Source: CAYZPB01 sp964480445
Lineage (GTDB): Bacteria; Bacillota; Bacilli; Tepidibacillales; Tepidibacillaceae
Length of the DNA stretch: 25,806 bases
Reading direction: 5' to 3'
Assembly (NCBI GenBank): GCA_964480445.1
Contig: CAYZPB010000009.1
Location: 1 to 25,806 of the forward strand
Part shown: positions 16,934-24,535 of the stretch, in pieces
How positions within the stretch are numbered: the first letter of the stretch is position 1
Layout of the letters: every line of letters begins with the position of its first letter
Position numbers and translations under genes: made by a program
Notes under the pieces: model-generated
Seen by the model: the letters and a program-made list of their open reading frames with translations, nothing else
Database searches by the model: none
Told to the model about the DNA's origin: nothing

Positions 16934-17488
16934 TTAAAATAATTTTAACTGTGGATAGTCTTTCTTAATTCGTAATGTAATCCAAGCGGCTAGAAAGGCT
17001 TTTGCCAAATCACCTGGAATAAAAACTAAATTTCCAATAATTGCTGCAGTCACAGCAACGTCTGTAATAAATACGAAATAGGCGATCCCGATAATATAAA
17101 CAACAATGATAGCGAATAAAATGTTAGCAACAAACAATGATAATAAACGAAGTCTTTTCCAGTAGCGCTCAACCCAAAGGCCGATCAGAAAGGCTGCTAG
17201 CGGCCAACTTAAAATATAACCTCCGGTCGGGCCAAAAAGTATTCCGATACCGCCACGACCACCACTTAAGACCGGCAAACCAATCGCAACTAATAATATA
17301 AAAAGTAGCATGCTAATGCTACCTACCCGTTTACCTAATAAGGCTCCAGCCAACATCACACCAAGCGTCTGCAGCGTAATGGGAACACCTAAGGGCAATG
17401 GAATCGGAGGTATTAACCCCAGCACCGCCATTATCCCAGCAAATAAAGCTGCATAAACTAATTCGCGTGTTTTGTTCTGTTTCGGCAT
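16934..17488 (-). CDS. bioY: BioY, substrate-binding S component of a biotin ECF transporter
   Basis: 184 residues, very hydrophobic, about six membrane spans. Family marks: the N-terminal ALFAGIMAVLGLIPPIPLPLG, PITLQTLGVMLAGALLG (about 36-52), and GGRGGIGILFGPTGGYILSW in the middle, all typical of BioY. Energy-coupling subunits (EcfA/EcfT) are not in the window, so it presumably shares a common module or acts alone. ATG at 17488 is preceded by GGAGGG. No biotin-synthesis gene is adjacent and no clear BirA operator was found in the 51-base gap behind argH. It may be read from the argG-argH transcript. Confidence 0.93.
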   Translation of the reverse strand: MPKQNKTRELVYAALFAGIMAVLGLIPPIPLPLGVPITLQTLGVMLAGALLGKRVGSISMLLFILLVAIGLPVLSGGRGGIGILFGPTGGYILSWPLAAFLIGLWVERYWKRLRLLSLFVANILFAIIVVYIIGIAYFVFITDVAVTAAIIGNLVFIPGDLAKAFLAAWITLRIKKDYPQLKLF

Positions 17489-17539
17489 TTGATCCCTCCA
17501 TAAGTTATTTTACTATAAATGCTAACAACAAATAAAGGG

Positions 17540-18940
17540 CTAAATAAAGAAATCTATTAAGTCCAACAGTTTATTCTGTGCTTCCATGATATTTCTTTTT
17601 GATGTAATGCTACTAGTTCCGCCAAATGATTCTCGTGATTCAACCACATTTAGTGGTGAAATTTTCGCATAGATATCCTCGTCAATCAGTGGTGAGAAAG
17701 TTTTAAATTCAGCTAAAGTTAAATTGAGTAGGTATTTATTCTGATTAATTGCATAGAGCACTGTCTTTCCTACTATCTCGTGCGCCTCGCGGAAAGGGAT
17801 CCCCTTACCAACTAAATAATCAGCATAATCGGTTGCGTTAGAAAAGTCTTGCTCCACCGCCAGACGCATCTGCTGCTTATTAATACTCATCGTCTCGATC
17901 ATGCCCTTAACGAGAATCAATGACATATTGAGCGTATCAAGGGTATCGAAGAGTCCCTCCTTATCCTCCTGCATGTCTTTGTTATAGGTAAGTGGTAAGG
18001 CTTTTAGGGTTGTTAATAGCGCCAAAAGATTACCGTAAACACGACCCGTTTTCCCCCGAACTAGCTCTGCCACATCAGGATTCTTTTTCTGGGGCATAAT
18101 CGAACTGCCAGTACAATAAGAATCATCTAATTCCACAAAATTAAACTCACTGCTGGTCCAGATAATTAGTTCCTCAGAAATCCGCGAAAGATGCATCATC
18201 ATAATTGATGCATTAGCATGGAACTCTAACAGATAATCGCGGTCACTCACCGCATCCATGCTGTTACGATAAAGCTCGGCAAAACCAAGCTGATCCGCAA
18301 CATACTGTCGATCAATCGGAAAACTAGTGCCCGCCAGTGCACCTGCACCAAGCGGCATTAAATCGATTCTTTTCCAACTATCCTGCAAACGTTCTAGATC
18401 GCGCAGAAACATCTCGGCGTAGGCCATCATATGATGTGAGAAGAGAACCGGCTGCGCTCTTTGTAGGTGTGTGTAGCCAGGCATAATTACATGCGTTGTT
18501 TCATCGGCTTTTGTCAGAAAAGCTTTAATTAAATCAGCGAGATAAAAAGCTAACTGCTTTACCTGCCGTTTCATATATAAATGCAGATCAAGGGCCACCT
18601 GGTCATTGCGGCTACGAGCCGTATGCAGCTTGCCACCAACTGGTCCGATTAACTCAATCAGGCGTTTCTCAATATTCATATGAATATCCTCAAGCTCAAC
18701 CGAAAACTGAAACTCTTCAGCCAGAATTTCCTGTTCAATTTGCTGTAATCCCGCAATAATCTCATCAGCTTCAGTCTGCTGAATAATCTCTTGCCGTGCT
18801 AACATCTGTACGTGGGCAATGCTCCCAGCAATATCCTCTTCCGCTAGACGATAATCAAACTTAATCGACGCAGTAAACTCCTCAACCAATATGTTAGTTG
18901 TTTTGGTAAATCTTCCACCCCAAAGTTTCTCGCTACTCAT
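17540..18940 (-). CDS. argH: Argininosuccinate lyase
   Basis: 466 residues. Splits argininosuccinate into arginine and fumarate, the last step of arginine synthesis. Seen: HTARSRNDQ (106-114), GYTHLQRAQP (155-164) and the fumarase-superfamily signature SSIMPQKKNP (279-288) holding the catalytic serine loop. Length is normal. The start ATG at 18940 lies one base past the argG stop, with GAGAGG inside the argG end as ribosome site, so argG and argH are one operon. Belongs to the lyase class 1 superfamily, where adenylosuccinate lyase is the main alternative; the motifs and the argG neighbour decide for ArgH. Confidence 0.98.
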   Translation of the reverse strand: MSSEKLWGGRFTKTTNILVEEFTASIKFDYRLAEEDIAGSIAHVQMLARQEIIQQTEADEIIAGLQQIEQEILAEEFQFSVELEDIHMNIEKRLIELIGPVGGKLHTARSRNDQVALDLHLYMKRQVKQLAFYLADLIKAFLTKADETTHVIMPGYTHLQRAQPVLFSHHMMAYAEMFLRDLERLQDSWKRIDLMPLGAGALAGTSFPIDRQYVADQLGFAELYRNSMDAVSDRDYLLEFHANASIMMMHLSRISEELIIWTSSEFNFVELDDSYCTGSSIMPQKKNPDVAELVRGKTGRVYGNLLALLTTLKALPLTYNKDMQEDKEGLFDTLDTLNMSLILVKGMIETMSINKQQMRLAVEQDFSNATDYADYLVGKGIPFREAHEIVGKTVLYAINQNKYLLNLTLAEFKTFSPLIDEDIYAKISPLNVVESRESFGGTSSITSKRNIMEAQNKLLDLIDFFI

Positions 18941-18941
18941 A

Positions 18942-20141
18942 CTATTTACCTCTCTTTACCTCGGCGTAGGTCTTCGTTTGAAGGCCCCATAATTTTATAA
19001 AACCTAAAGCCGCCTGATGGTCGAACTGATCATTAGCATCATAAGTAGCTAATTCATAGGAATAAATCGAGTTGTCTGACTTTCTGCCAACAACAATTGC
19101 ATGTCCCTTAAACAGCTTCAATCTAACAGTACCAGAAACGTCCTTCTGCGTCGCCTCGACAAAGGCAAAAAGACCATCCATCAATGGGGAATACCACTGC
19201 CCCTCATAAATCATATCCGCAATCTTCTGTTCGATCGCCGGTTTAAAATGCATTAGATCACGTGTCTGGACCAAACTTTCTAAAGCCTTATGCGCCGTAA
19301 TTAGTACTGCAGCAGCGGGAATCTCGTACACCTCACGCGACTTAATACCGATTAAGCGATTTTCAACCATATCAAGCCGGCCAATTCCATGCTTCCCAGC
19401 TATTTTGTTCAGCTTAAGAATAATCTGTGCTAAACTCATATTATTACCATTAAGAGCAACTGGCTTTCCTGCAACAAAATCAATCTCAATTTCTTCAGCT
19501 TGATCCGGCGTTTCCGCAAGCGAAGCCGTCATCTCGTAAGCATCTTCTGGTGGTTCTACCCATGGATCCTCTAGTATCCCTGCTTCACAGGCCCTACCCC
19601 ACATATTCATGTCAACGCTATAGGGATGCTTTTTACTAACAGGAATCGGCACATCGTTTTTTTCTGCATAAGCAATTTGTTCATCACGACTTAAGCCCCA
19701 CTCACGAACCGGCGCCACAATTTCTAACTCTGGAGCTAGAGCAGCAAAAGAGACATCAAAGCGCACCTGGTCATTCCCTTTGCCAGTACAACCATGTGCC
19801 ACCGCAACTGCCCCCGCATTTTTTGCAATATCGACTAGCAGCTTAGTTATTAAGGGACGGGACAAGGCTGAAACAACTGGATACTCTCCTTCGTACAGGG
19901 CATTTGCCTTTAAAGCCGGAAGAATGTATTCATCTGCAAACTCCTCGGTCGCATCAATCATATGCGACTCAACCGCGCCAAGCGTTAAGGCCTTTTGTTG
20001 AATAAAGTCCAGATCTTTGCCCTCCCCAACATCAATCGCCACAGCAATCACATCGTAATTGTATTTATCTTGTAACCATTTAATTGCAATAGAGGTGTCT
20101 AAACCACCTGAATATGCTAATACTATTTTCTCTCTGCTCAA
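18942..20141 (-). CDS. argG: Argininosuccinate synthase
   Basis: 399 residues. Joins citrulline and aspartate at the cost of ATP to AMP. Seen: PP-loop ATP motif AYSGGLDTS (9-17), AHGCTGKGNDQVRF around residue 115, and EWGLSRDEQIAYAEK. The start is TTG at 20141 behind a strong AGGAGG (eight-base spacing). It leads the argG-argH unit, with its own promoter and an ArgR-type palindrome in the 107-base gap after argF. Length and motifs are standard; nothing unusual in the protein. Confidence 0.98.
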   Translation of the reverse strand: MSREKIVLAYSGGLDTSIAIKWLQDKYNYDVIAVAIDVGEGKDLDFIQQKALTLGAVESHMIDATEEFADEYILPALKANALYEGEYPVVSALSRPLITKLLVDIAKNAGAVAVAHGCTGKGNDQVRFDVSFAALAPELEIVAPVREWGLSRDEQIAYAEKNDVPIPVSKKHPYSVDMNMWGRACEAGILEDPWVEPPEDAYEMTASLAETPDQAEEIEIDFVAGKPVALNGNNMSLAQIILKLNKIAGKHGIGRLDMVENRLIGIKSREVYEIPAAAVLITAHKALESLVQTRDLMHFKPAIEQKIADMIYEGQWYSPLMDGLFAFVEATQKDVSGTVRLKLFKGHAIVVGRKSDNSIYSYELATYDANDQFDHQAALGFIKLWGLQTKTYAEVKRGK

Positions 20142-20173
20142 CTTAAAGCCCTCCTTATAATTATCTATCTTTT

Positions 20174-20187
20174 TGTATTATTATACA
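20174..20187 (-). promoter_or_regulatory. ArgR operator (ARG box) over the -10 of argG
   Basis: TGTATAATAATACA on the minus strand, a near-palindrome with TGTAT/ATACA arms. The embedded TATAAT (complement of 20180-20185) is the probable -10 of argG, though no good -35 is visible. It shares TGTATAAT-N-ATAC with the element ahead of argC (25725-25736). Length and symmetry fit the ArgR/AhrC half-site pair, so arginine-bound ArgR would block RNA polymerase directly. Confidence 0.6.
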
Positions 20188-20198
20188 TCGTTCGCCTA

Positions 20199-20220
20199 AA
20201 ATTAAGGCTTTCCCTAAGCC
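20199..20220 (-). terminator. Weak stem-loop between argF and argG
   Basis: On the minus strand GGCTT-AGGGA-AAGCC forms a five-base stem with a five-base loop, followed by TTAATTTT. This could be a weak terminator closing argCJBDF before the argG promoter. The short stem and interrupted T run keep confidence low. Confidence 0.3.
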
Positions 20221-20248
20221 CCTCACTAGCTTGCTATTCTTTTATCAG

Positions 20249-21217
20249 TTATGTTAGTAGTTTTACCAGTATTGCCTTATGTGCATGGAGCCGATTCTCT
20301 GCTTCATCGAAAACTACTGAGTGCTCCCCGTCGATTACCTCCGCTGTAACCTCTTGCCCACGGTGTGCAGGTAAACAGTGCATGAAGGTATAGTCCTTGG
20401 CGGCCAGTTGCACCAGCTGCTCATTTACTTGATAGGCTTGGAAATCTTTCAGCCTTTGCTCTTGCTCCACTTCATAGCCCATACTGCACCAGACATCTGT
20501 ATATACGATATCGGCATTTTTGACTGCAGCCTCCACATCTGCGGTAATCGAAACTTTGCCACCAGCTTGTTCAGCCAACATCAAGGCTTGTAAGGTAATC
20601 GCACGGTCAGGCGCATAGCCTGCAGGTGTCGCTACCACTATTTCCATTCCCAGCTTAGCACCAGCAATCATTAGCGAATGTACTACGTTGTTTCCATCAC
20701 CGACATAGGTAAGCTTGACTCCCTTCCATCTGCCTTTTTGCTCGTAAATCGTTAGTAGGTCAGCAATAATCTGCGTCGGATGGTAGAGATCGGATAAAGC
20801 ATTGATTACCGGAACCGTTGCATTCTCTGCTAACTCAACTAAATTCTGGTGACTTCCCGTCCTTAGAAGAATAACATCCAGATAGCGTGAAAGCGTTTGC
20901 GCTGTATCGGCAACCGACTCGCCACGATTCAATTGCAGGTCCTCTTTATTTAAAAAGAATGCCTGCCCACCCAGCTGATACATTCCTACTTCAAAGCTAA
21001 CTCTTGTTCTAGTTGATGCTTTCTCAAAAATCATGCCCAAGCTTTTACCCCCCAGGGGACTATAAATAATATTATTTTTTTGATATTTTTTTAGTTTATA
21101 TGCAAGCATGACCAGCTCTTCTATTTCAGCCGCACTATAATCTAATAAAGTTAGAAAATCTTTTTTCTTATAGTTTAGCTGGTAGCTTGGTGCAGCCCCT
21201 ACAGTTTTATTAACCAT
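20249..21217 (-). CDS. argF: Ornithine carbamoyltransferase
   Basis: 322 residues with the start chosen here. Makes citrulline from ornithine and carbamoyl phosphate. Seen: the carbamoyl-phosphate loop STRTR (68-72), HPTQ (146-149), the ornithine loop DVWCSMG (241-247) and HCLPAHRG (280-287), which separates OTCase from aspartate carbamoyltransferase. The frame is open to ATG 21265, but that extra 16-residue head is read from a 19-bp repeat at the end of argD. ATG 21217 has AAGGAGGAG four bases ahead and is the likely start. Follows argD; argG follows after a promoter. Confidence 0.97.
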   Translation of the reverse strand: MVNKTVGAAPSYQLNYKKKDFLTLLDYSAAEIEELVMLAYKLKKYQKNNIIYSPLGGKSLGMIFEKASTRTRVSFEVGMYQLGGQAFFLNKEDLQLNRGESVADTAQTLSRYLDVILLRTGSHQNLVELAENATVPVINALSDLYHPTQIIADLLTIYEQKGRWKGVKLTYVGDGNNVVHSLMIAGAKLGMEIVVATPAGYAPDRAITLQALMLAEQAGGKVSITADVEAAVKNADIVYTDVWCSMGYEVEQEQRLKDFQAYQVNEQLVQLAAKDYTFMHCLPAHRGQEVTAEVIDGEHSVVFDEAENRLHAHKAILVKLLT

Positions 21218-21234
21218 TTTACTCTCCTCCTTAA

Positions 21235-21272
21235 CTTTCTTGCCATTCTTTAATCTTCTTGCCATTCTTTAA
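21235..21272 (-). repeat. 19-bp tandem duplication of the argD 3' end
   Basis: Plus-strand units CTTTCTTGCCATTCTTTAA (21235-21253) and TCTTCTTGCCATTCTTTAA (21254-21272) share their last 17 bases exactly. The right-hand unit encodes the last residues of ArgD (VKEWQED); the argD stop falls in the left-hand unit. The duplicated DNA also creates an ATG and open frame that would wrongly lengthen argF. Confidence 0.9.
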
Positions 21273-22419
21273 CCGCTTCAATCAAAAGATCAATCCCGGC
21301 CCCTAATTCTACTTCAGTAATATTCAGTGGTGGTAACAACCGAATCACATTCGGGCCTGCTACTAGGACTAATAGTTGCTTCTCTTCACAGATTTTGCGC
21401 AAATCCGCCACCGGCCTCGCAAAAGTTATTCCGACCATCAAGCCTTTTCCACTAACCGCCAGGTAGTCGCTAAAACCAGCTAGCTCAGATCGCAGTCGTT
21501 CAAAAATATATTTTTCTAACTTTTGAACATTAGCCAAGACGTCTTCTTGTTCCAAGGCCTCAATTGTTGCCAAACCTGCCCTTGTTACAATAAAGTTGCC
21601 ACCAAAGGTTGAGCCATGGCTTCCAGCCGTAAAGGCTGCTCCCAGCTCCTGCTTGGCCAACATTGCACCAATCGGAAACCCACTCGCCAGCCCCTTAGCC
21701 AAGGTGATTATGTCTGGCTCAATCGCATAATGCTGATAGGCGAACCACTTACCGGTCCGGCCAATTCCTGTCTGCACCTCATCGATAATCAAGAGCACTC
21801 CCTGCTCTTTCGCCAAAGCGGCTACGGCTTGCACCCAAGCCTCTTCCATTGGTATTACGCCGCCTTCTCCTTGGACAAGCTCCAACATAACTGCCGCAGT
21901 CTGATCACTAATCGTCGCCTCAAGTAAATCAATATCGCCGGCGGCGATTGTGGTGAAGCCAGTCGGTAAGGGCGCAAAGCCTTCTTTTACCTTATCTTGA
22001 CCAGTTGCCGTTAAGGTTGCAAGCGTCCTACCATGAAAGGACTTCTCAAAAGTAATAATCTCATGACGCTTGTTGCCCAGGATACTCTGTTGATAGCGAC
22101 GGACCAGCTTTATCGCTGCCTCATTCGCCTCGGCACCACTGTTAGCAAAGAATGCTAAATCCAAACAACTGATCTCTGCCAGCTTTTTTGCTAGTTGCTC
22201 CTGCGGTTCAATCTGATACAGATTAGATGTGTGCCAGAGCTGATCTAGCTGCTCCTGCACCGCCGCCTTAACTGCTGCTGGTTGATGACCCAACTGACAA
22301 ACACCGATGCCTGCGGTTAGATCTAGATATTTTTTGCCTGTTTCGTCATAAAGGTAAGAACCTTCACCTTTTACGAATTTAAGCAATCTTTCTCCATAGT
22401 TTTCAAATAATGCACTCAT
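21250..22419 (-). CDS. argD: Acetylornithine aminotransferase
   Basis: 389 residues, class-III PLP aminotransferase that converts N-acetylglutamate semialdehyde to N-acetylornithine with glutamate as amino donor. Seen: NSGAEANEAAIK (93-104), FEKSFHGRT (124-132), IDEVQTGIGRTG (212-223) with cofactor aspartate D213, and the PLP lysine K242 in TLAKGLASG. Start ATG at 22419 shares one base with the argB stop (TAATG), with AGAGG inside the argB end. Placement between argB and argF makes ArgD much more likely than ornithine or GABA aminotransferase. Confidence 0.97.
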   Translation of the reverse strand: MSALFENYGERLLKFVKGEGSYLYDETGKKYLDLTAGIGVCQLGHQPAAVKAAVQEQLDQLWHTSNLYQIEPQEQLAKKLAEISCLDLAFFANSGAEANEAAIKLVRRYQQSILGNKRHEIITFEKSFHGRTLATLTATGQDKVKEGFAPLPTGFTTIAAGDIDLLEATISDQTAAVMLELVQGEGGVIPMEEAWVQAVAALAKEQGVLLIIDEVQTGIGRTGKWFAYQHYAIEPDIITLAKGLASGFPIGAMLAKQELGAAFTAGSHGSTFGGNFIVTRAGLATIEALEQEDVLANVQKLEKYIFERLRSELAGFSDYLAVSGKGLMVGITFARPVADLRKICEEKQLLVLVAGPNVIRLLPPLNITEVELGAGIDLLIEAVKEWQED

Positions 22420-23273
22420 TAGACAACCTCTGCCTTACATATTTTAGTGCCGGCAAGTTCATTGGTGAAAATCTTGCGAATAATGCCATCATCTCGCCCA
22501 TCAATAATATAAATATCTTTAACGCCTTCTTCTAAACATTTAATAGCGGCGTTTACTTTTGGAATCATACCTTTGGTAACCTGGCATTCAGTCTTTAAGA
22601 CTTGAATATCTTCCGGTGATAACTGATGAAGAATCTCTCTTTTGCCATTTTCCGTCTGGTAAATCCCTGGTATATCGGAAACCATTAGAATCTTCTTCGC
22701 AGCTAAATGAATTGCCACCACCTCAGAAACAGTATCAGCATTTACATTATAAACCTGTCCATCGACACCCAATGCTAGCGGGCTAATTACCGGAATCGTT
22801 TTTGTTATATAAAACTGCTCGAGCAGCGAAAAGTTAACCCCAGTAATCTTACCGACAAAACCCAGTCTTGGATCTAGTTGCTCAGCCTGTAACATGCCAT
22901 CATCAAGCCCGCTTAGACCTACTGCTTTGCCACCAGCCTTGTGTAGTTTCTTAACAAGCTCGGTATTCTCCTTACCGTTAAGAACCATTTGGACCACATC
23001 AAGCGTCTGTGCATCGGTAACTCGCAGTCCATCGACAAAAGTCGACTCGATTCCGATTTTTTTAAGCATTCCAGTAATCGAAGGTCCGCCACCATGAACA
23101 ATGATTGGAAACCAGCCGTTATTATTTAAATAAACAATTTCTTCGTAGAAGCTATCTGGCAGTTCCGACATGACACTGCCACCTACCTTAACAACAACTA
23201 CTTGTTCGTAGTTAGTTCTAAATGCTTTATTTTTATTAAGTTCGATATGCTGCGTTGATTCGTACATAATCAT
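22419..23273 (-). CDS. argB: Acetylglutamate kinase
   Basis: 284 residues, amino-acid kinase family, phosphorylates N-acetylglutamate. Seen: VVVVKVGGSVM (25-35), IVHGGGPSITGMLKKIG (about 58-74), NVNADTVSEVVA and the C-terminal TKGMIPKVNAAI. The body resembles the short Bacillus-type ArgB, but about 25 residues precede the first strand. No ATG, GTG or TTG lies closer to the core, so the extension appears real. ATG 23273 has GGGGGTG (23285-23291) at a rather long 11-base spacing and overlaps argJ by 38 bases. The N-terminal extension has no motif I recognise; in other ArgB proteins an N-terminal helix takes part in arginine inhibition, but that link is only a guess here. Confidence 0.95.
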   Translation of the reverse strand: MIMYESTQHIELNKNKAFRTNYEQVVVVKVGGSVMSELPDSFYEEIVYLNNNGWFPIIVHGGGPSITGMLKKIGIESTFVDGLRVTDAQTLDVVQMVLNGKENTELVKKLHKAGGKAVGLSGLDDGMLQAEQLDPRLGFVGKITGVNFSLLEQFYITKTIPVISPLALGVDGQVYNVNADTVSEVVAIHLAAKKILMVSDIPGIYQTENGKREILHQLSPEDIQVLKTECQVTKGMIPKVNAAIKCLEEGVKDIYIIDGRDDGIIRKIFTNELAGTKICKAEVV

Positions 23274-24456
23274 AGGTTAAATCACACCCCCAAGCCCTAG
23301 CTTTTTCTCTTCCTTGATTCAAATTAACCTTAATCTTAACTTCATCCTGCTCTAGTTCTTTGACTAGCTCTGCCTCATCGTAATCGACTACATTGCCCTT
23401 ACTTATAACTTCAATTTCGCCAAAACTGATATCTAACAGTTCCTGCTCAATCTGATATCCACTATTACCTATTGCCATAATCACTCGTCCCCAATTGGGA
23501 TCTGCTCCATGCACAGCTGTCTTAACGAGATTGCTGCCAACAATTGTTTTTGCAACCACCTGCGCCAGCTTGAGGTCCTTAGCTCCTATAACCGTAACTG
23601 TGATTAGCTTGGTTGCTCCCTCACCATCAGCTGCAATTTTTCGTGCTAGCTCGCGATTCACATATAGGAATGCTTCCTTAAAGTTTAGCCAATCTGGGTG
23701 CCACTCGTTAAGTGCTCGATTCCCTGCTACTCCATTTGCTAAGGCAATCACCATATCGTTAGTTGAAGTGTCACCATCAACCGTTACCATGTTATAAGTT
23801 GCATCGGTTGTGCTGCGCAAAAGTCGATCTAGTGCTGCAGGTTCGATTGCTGCATCGGTAGTTACAAAAGCCAGCATAGTTCCCATATTTGGATTAATCA
23901 TTCCTGAGCCTTTTGCCGAGCCGCCAATTATAACCTGTTTACCATCGACTTCAACCGCCACCGCCAGCTCCTTAGTAACCAAATCAGTTGTTAGTATTGC
24001 CTCGCTAAAGTCTGAACCACCTGTCTTGCTTAAACCAGCTTTTGCTAACTCAGTTAAACCTGCTTCGATTATCTGCATCGGTAGCGCTACACCAATCACT
24101 CCCGTAGAGGCGACCGCTACCTTGGCGGGGTCAAGGTGCATACTCTCTGCTGCCTGCTTAATTGTAGCCCAAGCATCTGCAATTCCCTGCTCGCCAGTAT
24201 AGGCGTTGGCATTGCCGCTATTGACGACAACTGCCTGTAAAGTTTTTGTCTGCGCCAGCACCGCCTTGGTTACCTGAATCGGCGCTGCCGCAAATTCGTT
24301 TAGTGTATATAAAGCAGCTGCTACAGCTGGTTGTTCGCTGTAAAGAACTGCTAGATCTTTTTTGCTTTTGCGGATGCCCGCGTTTAGAGCGTTGGCCTTA
24401 AAACCTTGCGGGCTGGTAATTGTTCCCCCAGCGATTAGCTGAATTTCTGTTAGCAT
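23236..24456 (-). CDS. argJ: Glutamate N-acetyltransferase / ornithine acetyltransferase
   Basis: 406 residues with the start chosen here. Recycles the acetyl group from N-acetylornithine to glutamate; some members also use acetyl-CoA. ArgJ is made as one chain that cuts itself at a threonine: NPNMGTMLAF shows the site between G192 and T193. The oxyanion-hole pair is T118-G119 in STGVIG, and KGSGMINPN precedes the cut. The frame is open to 24513, but the first 19 residues are read from intergenic repeats; ATG 24456 has AAAGGAGG seven bases ahead and fits the family start. Overlaps argB by 38 bases. No argE-type deacetylase is in this cluster, consistent with the recycling pathway. Confidence 0.97.
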   Translation of the reverse strand: MLTEIQLIAGGTITSPQGFKANALNAGIRKSKKDLAVLYSEQPAVAAALYTLNEFAAAPIQVTKAVLAQTKTLQAVVVNSGNANAYTGEQGIADAWATIKQAAESMHLDPAKVAVASTGVIGVALPMQIIEAGLTELAKAGLSKTGGSDFSEAILTTDLVTKELAVAVEVDGKQVIIGGSAKGSGMINPNMGTMLAFVTTDAAIEPAALDRLLRSTTDATYNMVTVDGDTSTNDMVIALANGVAGNRALNEWHPDWLNFKEAFLYVNRELARKIAADGEGATKLITVTVIGAKDLKLAQVVAKTIVGSNLVKTAVHGADPNWGRVIMAIGNSGYQIEQELLDISFGEIEVISKGNVVDYDEAELVKELEQDEVKIKVNLNQGREKARAWGCDLTYDYVRINAAYRT

Positions 24457-24475
24457 CTGCTTTCCTCCTTTATGT

Positions 24476-24535
24476 AAACTAATTTTATATAAACTCATTA
24501 GGGATAGACTCATTAAGGATAAACTCTTTATGGAT
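24476..24535 (-). repeat. 15-bp tandem array across the argC stop codon
   Basis: Plus-strand units AAACTCTTTATGGAT (24521-24535), AGACTCATTAAGGAT (24506-24520), AAACTCATTAGGGAT (24491-24505) and a decayed AAACTAATTTTATAT (24476-24490). The unit at 24521-24535 holds the last codons and stop of argC. Since 15 is a multiple of three, each of the first three units repeats the Tyr-Pro-stop pattern in the same frame. The array fills nearly the whole argC-argJ gap up to the argJ ribosome site. Confidence 0.85.

Noticed and set aside
17489..17539. BirA operator or riboswitch before bioY
   Set aside because: The TTGTTAGC word has no matching second half, and the 51-base gap is too short for a typical riboswitch.
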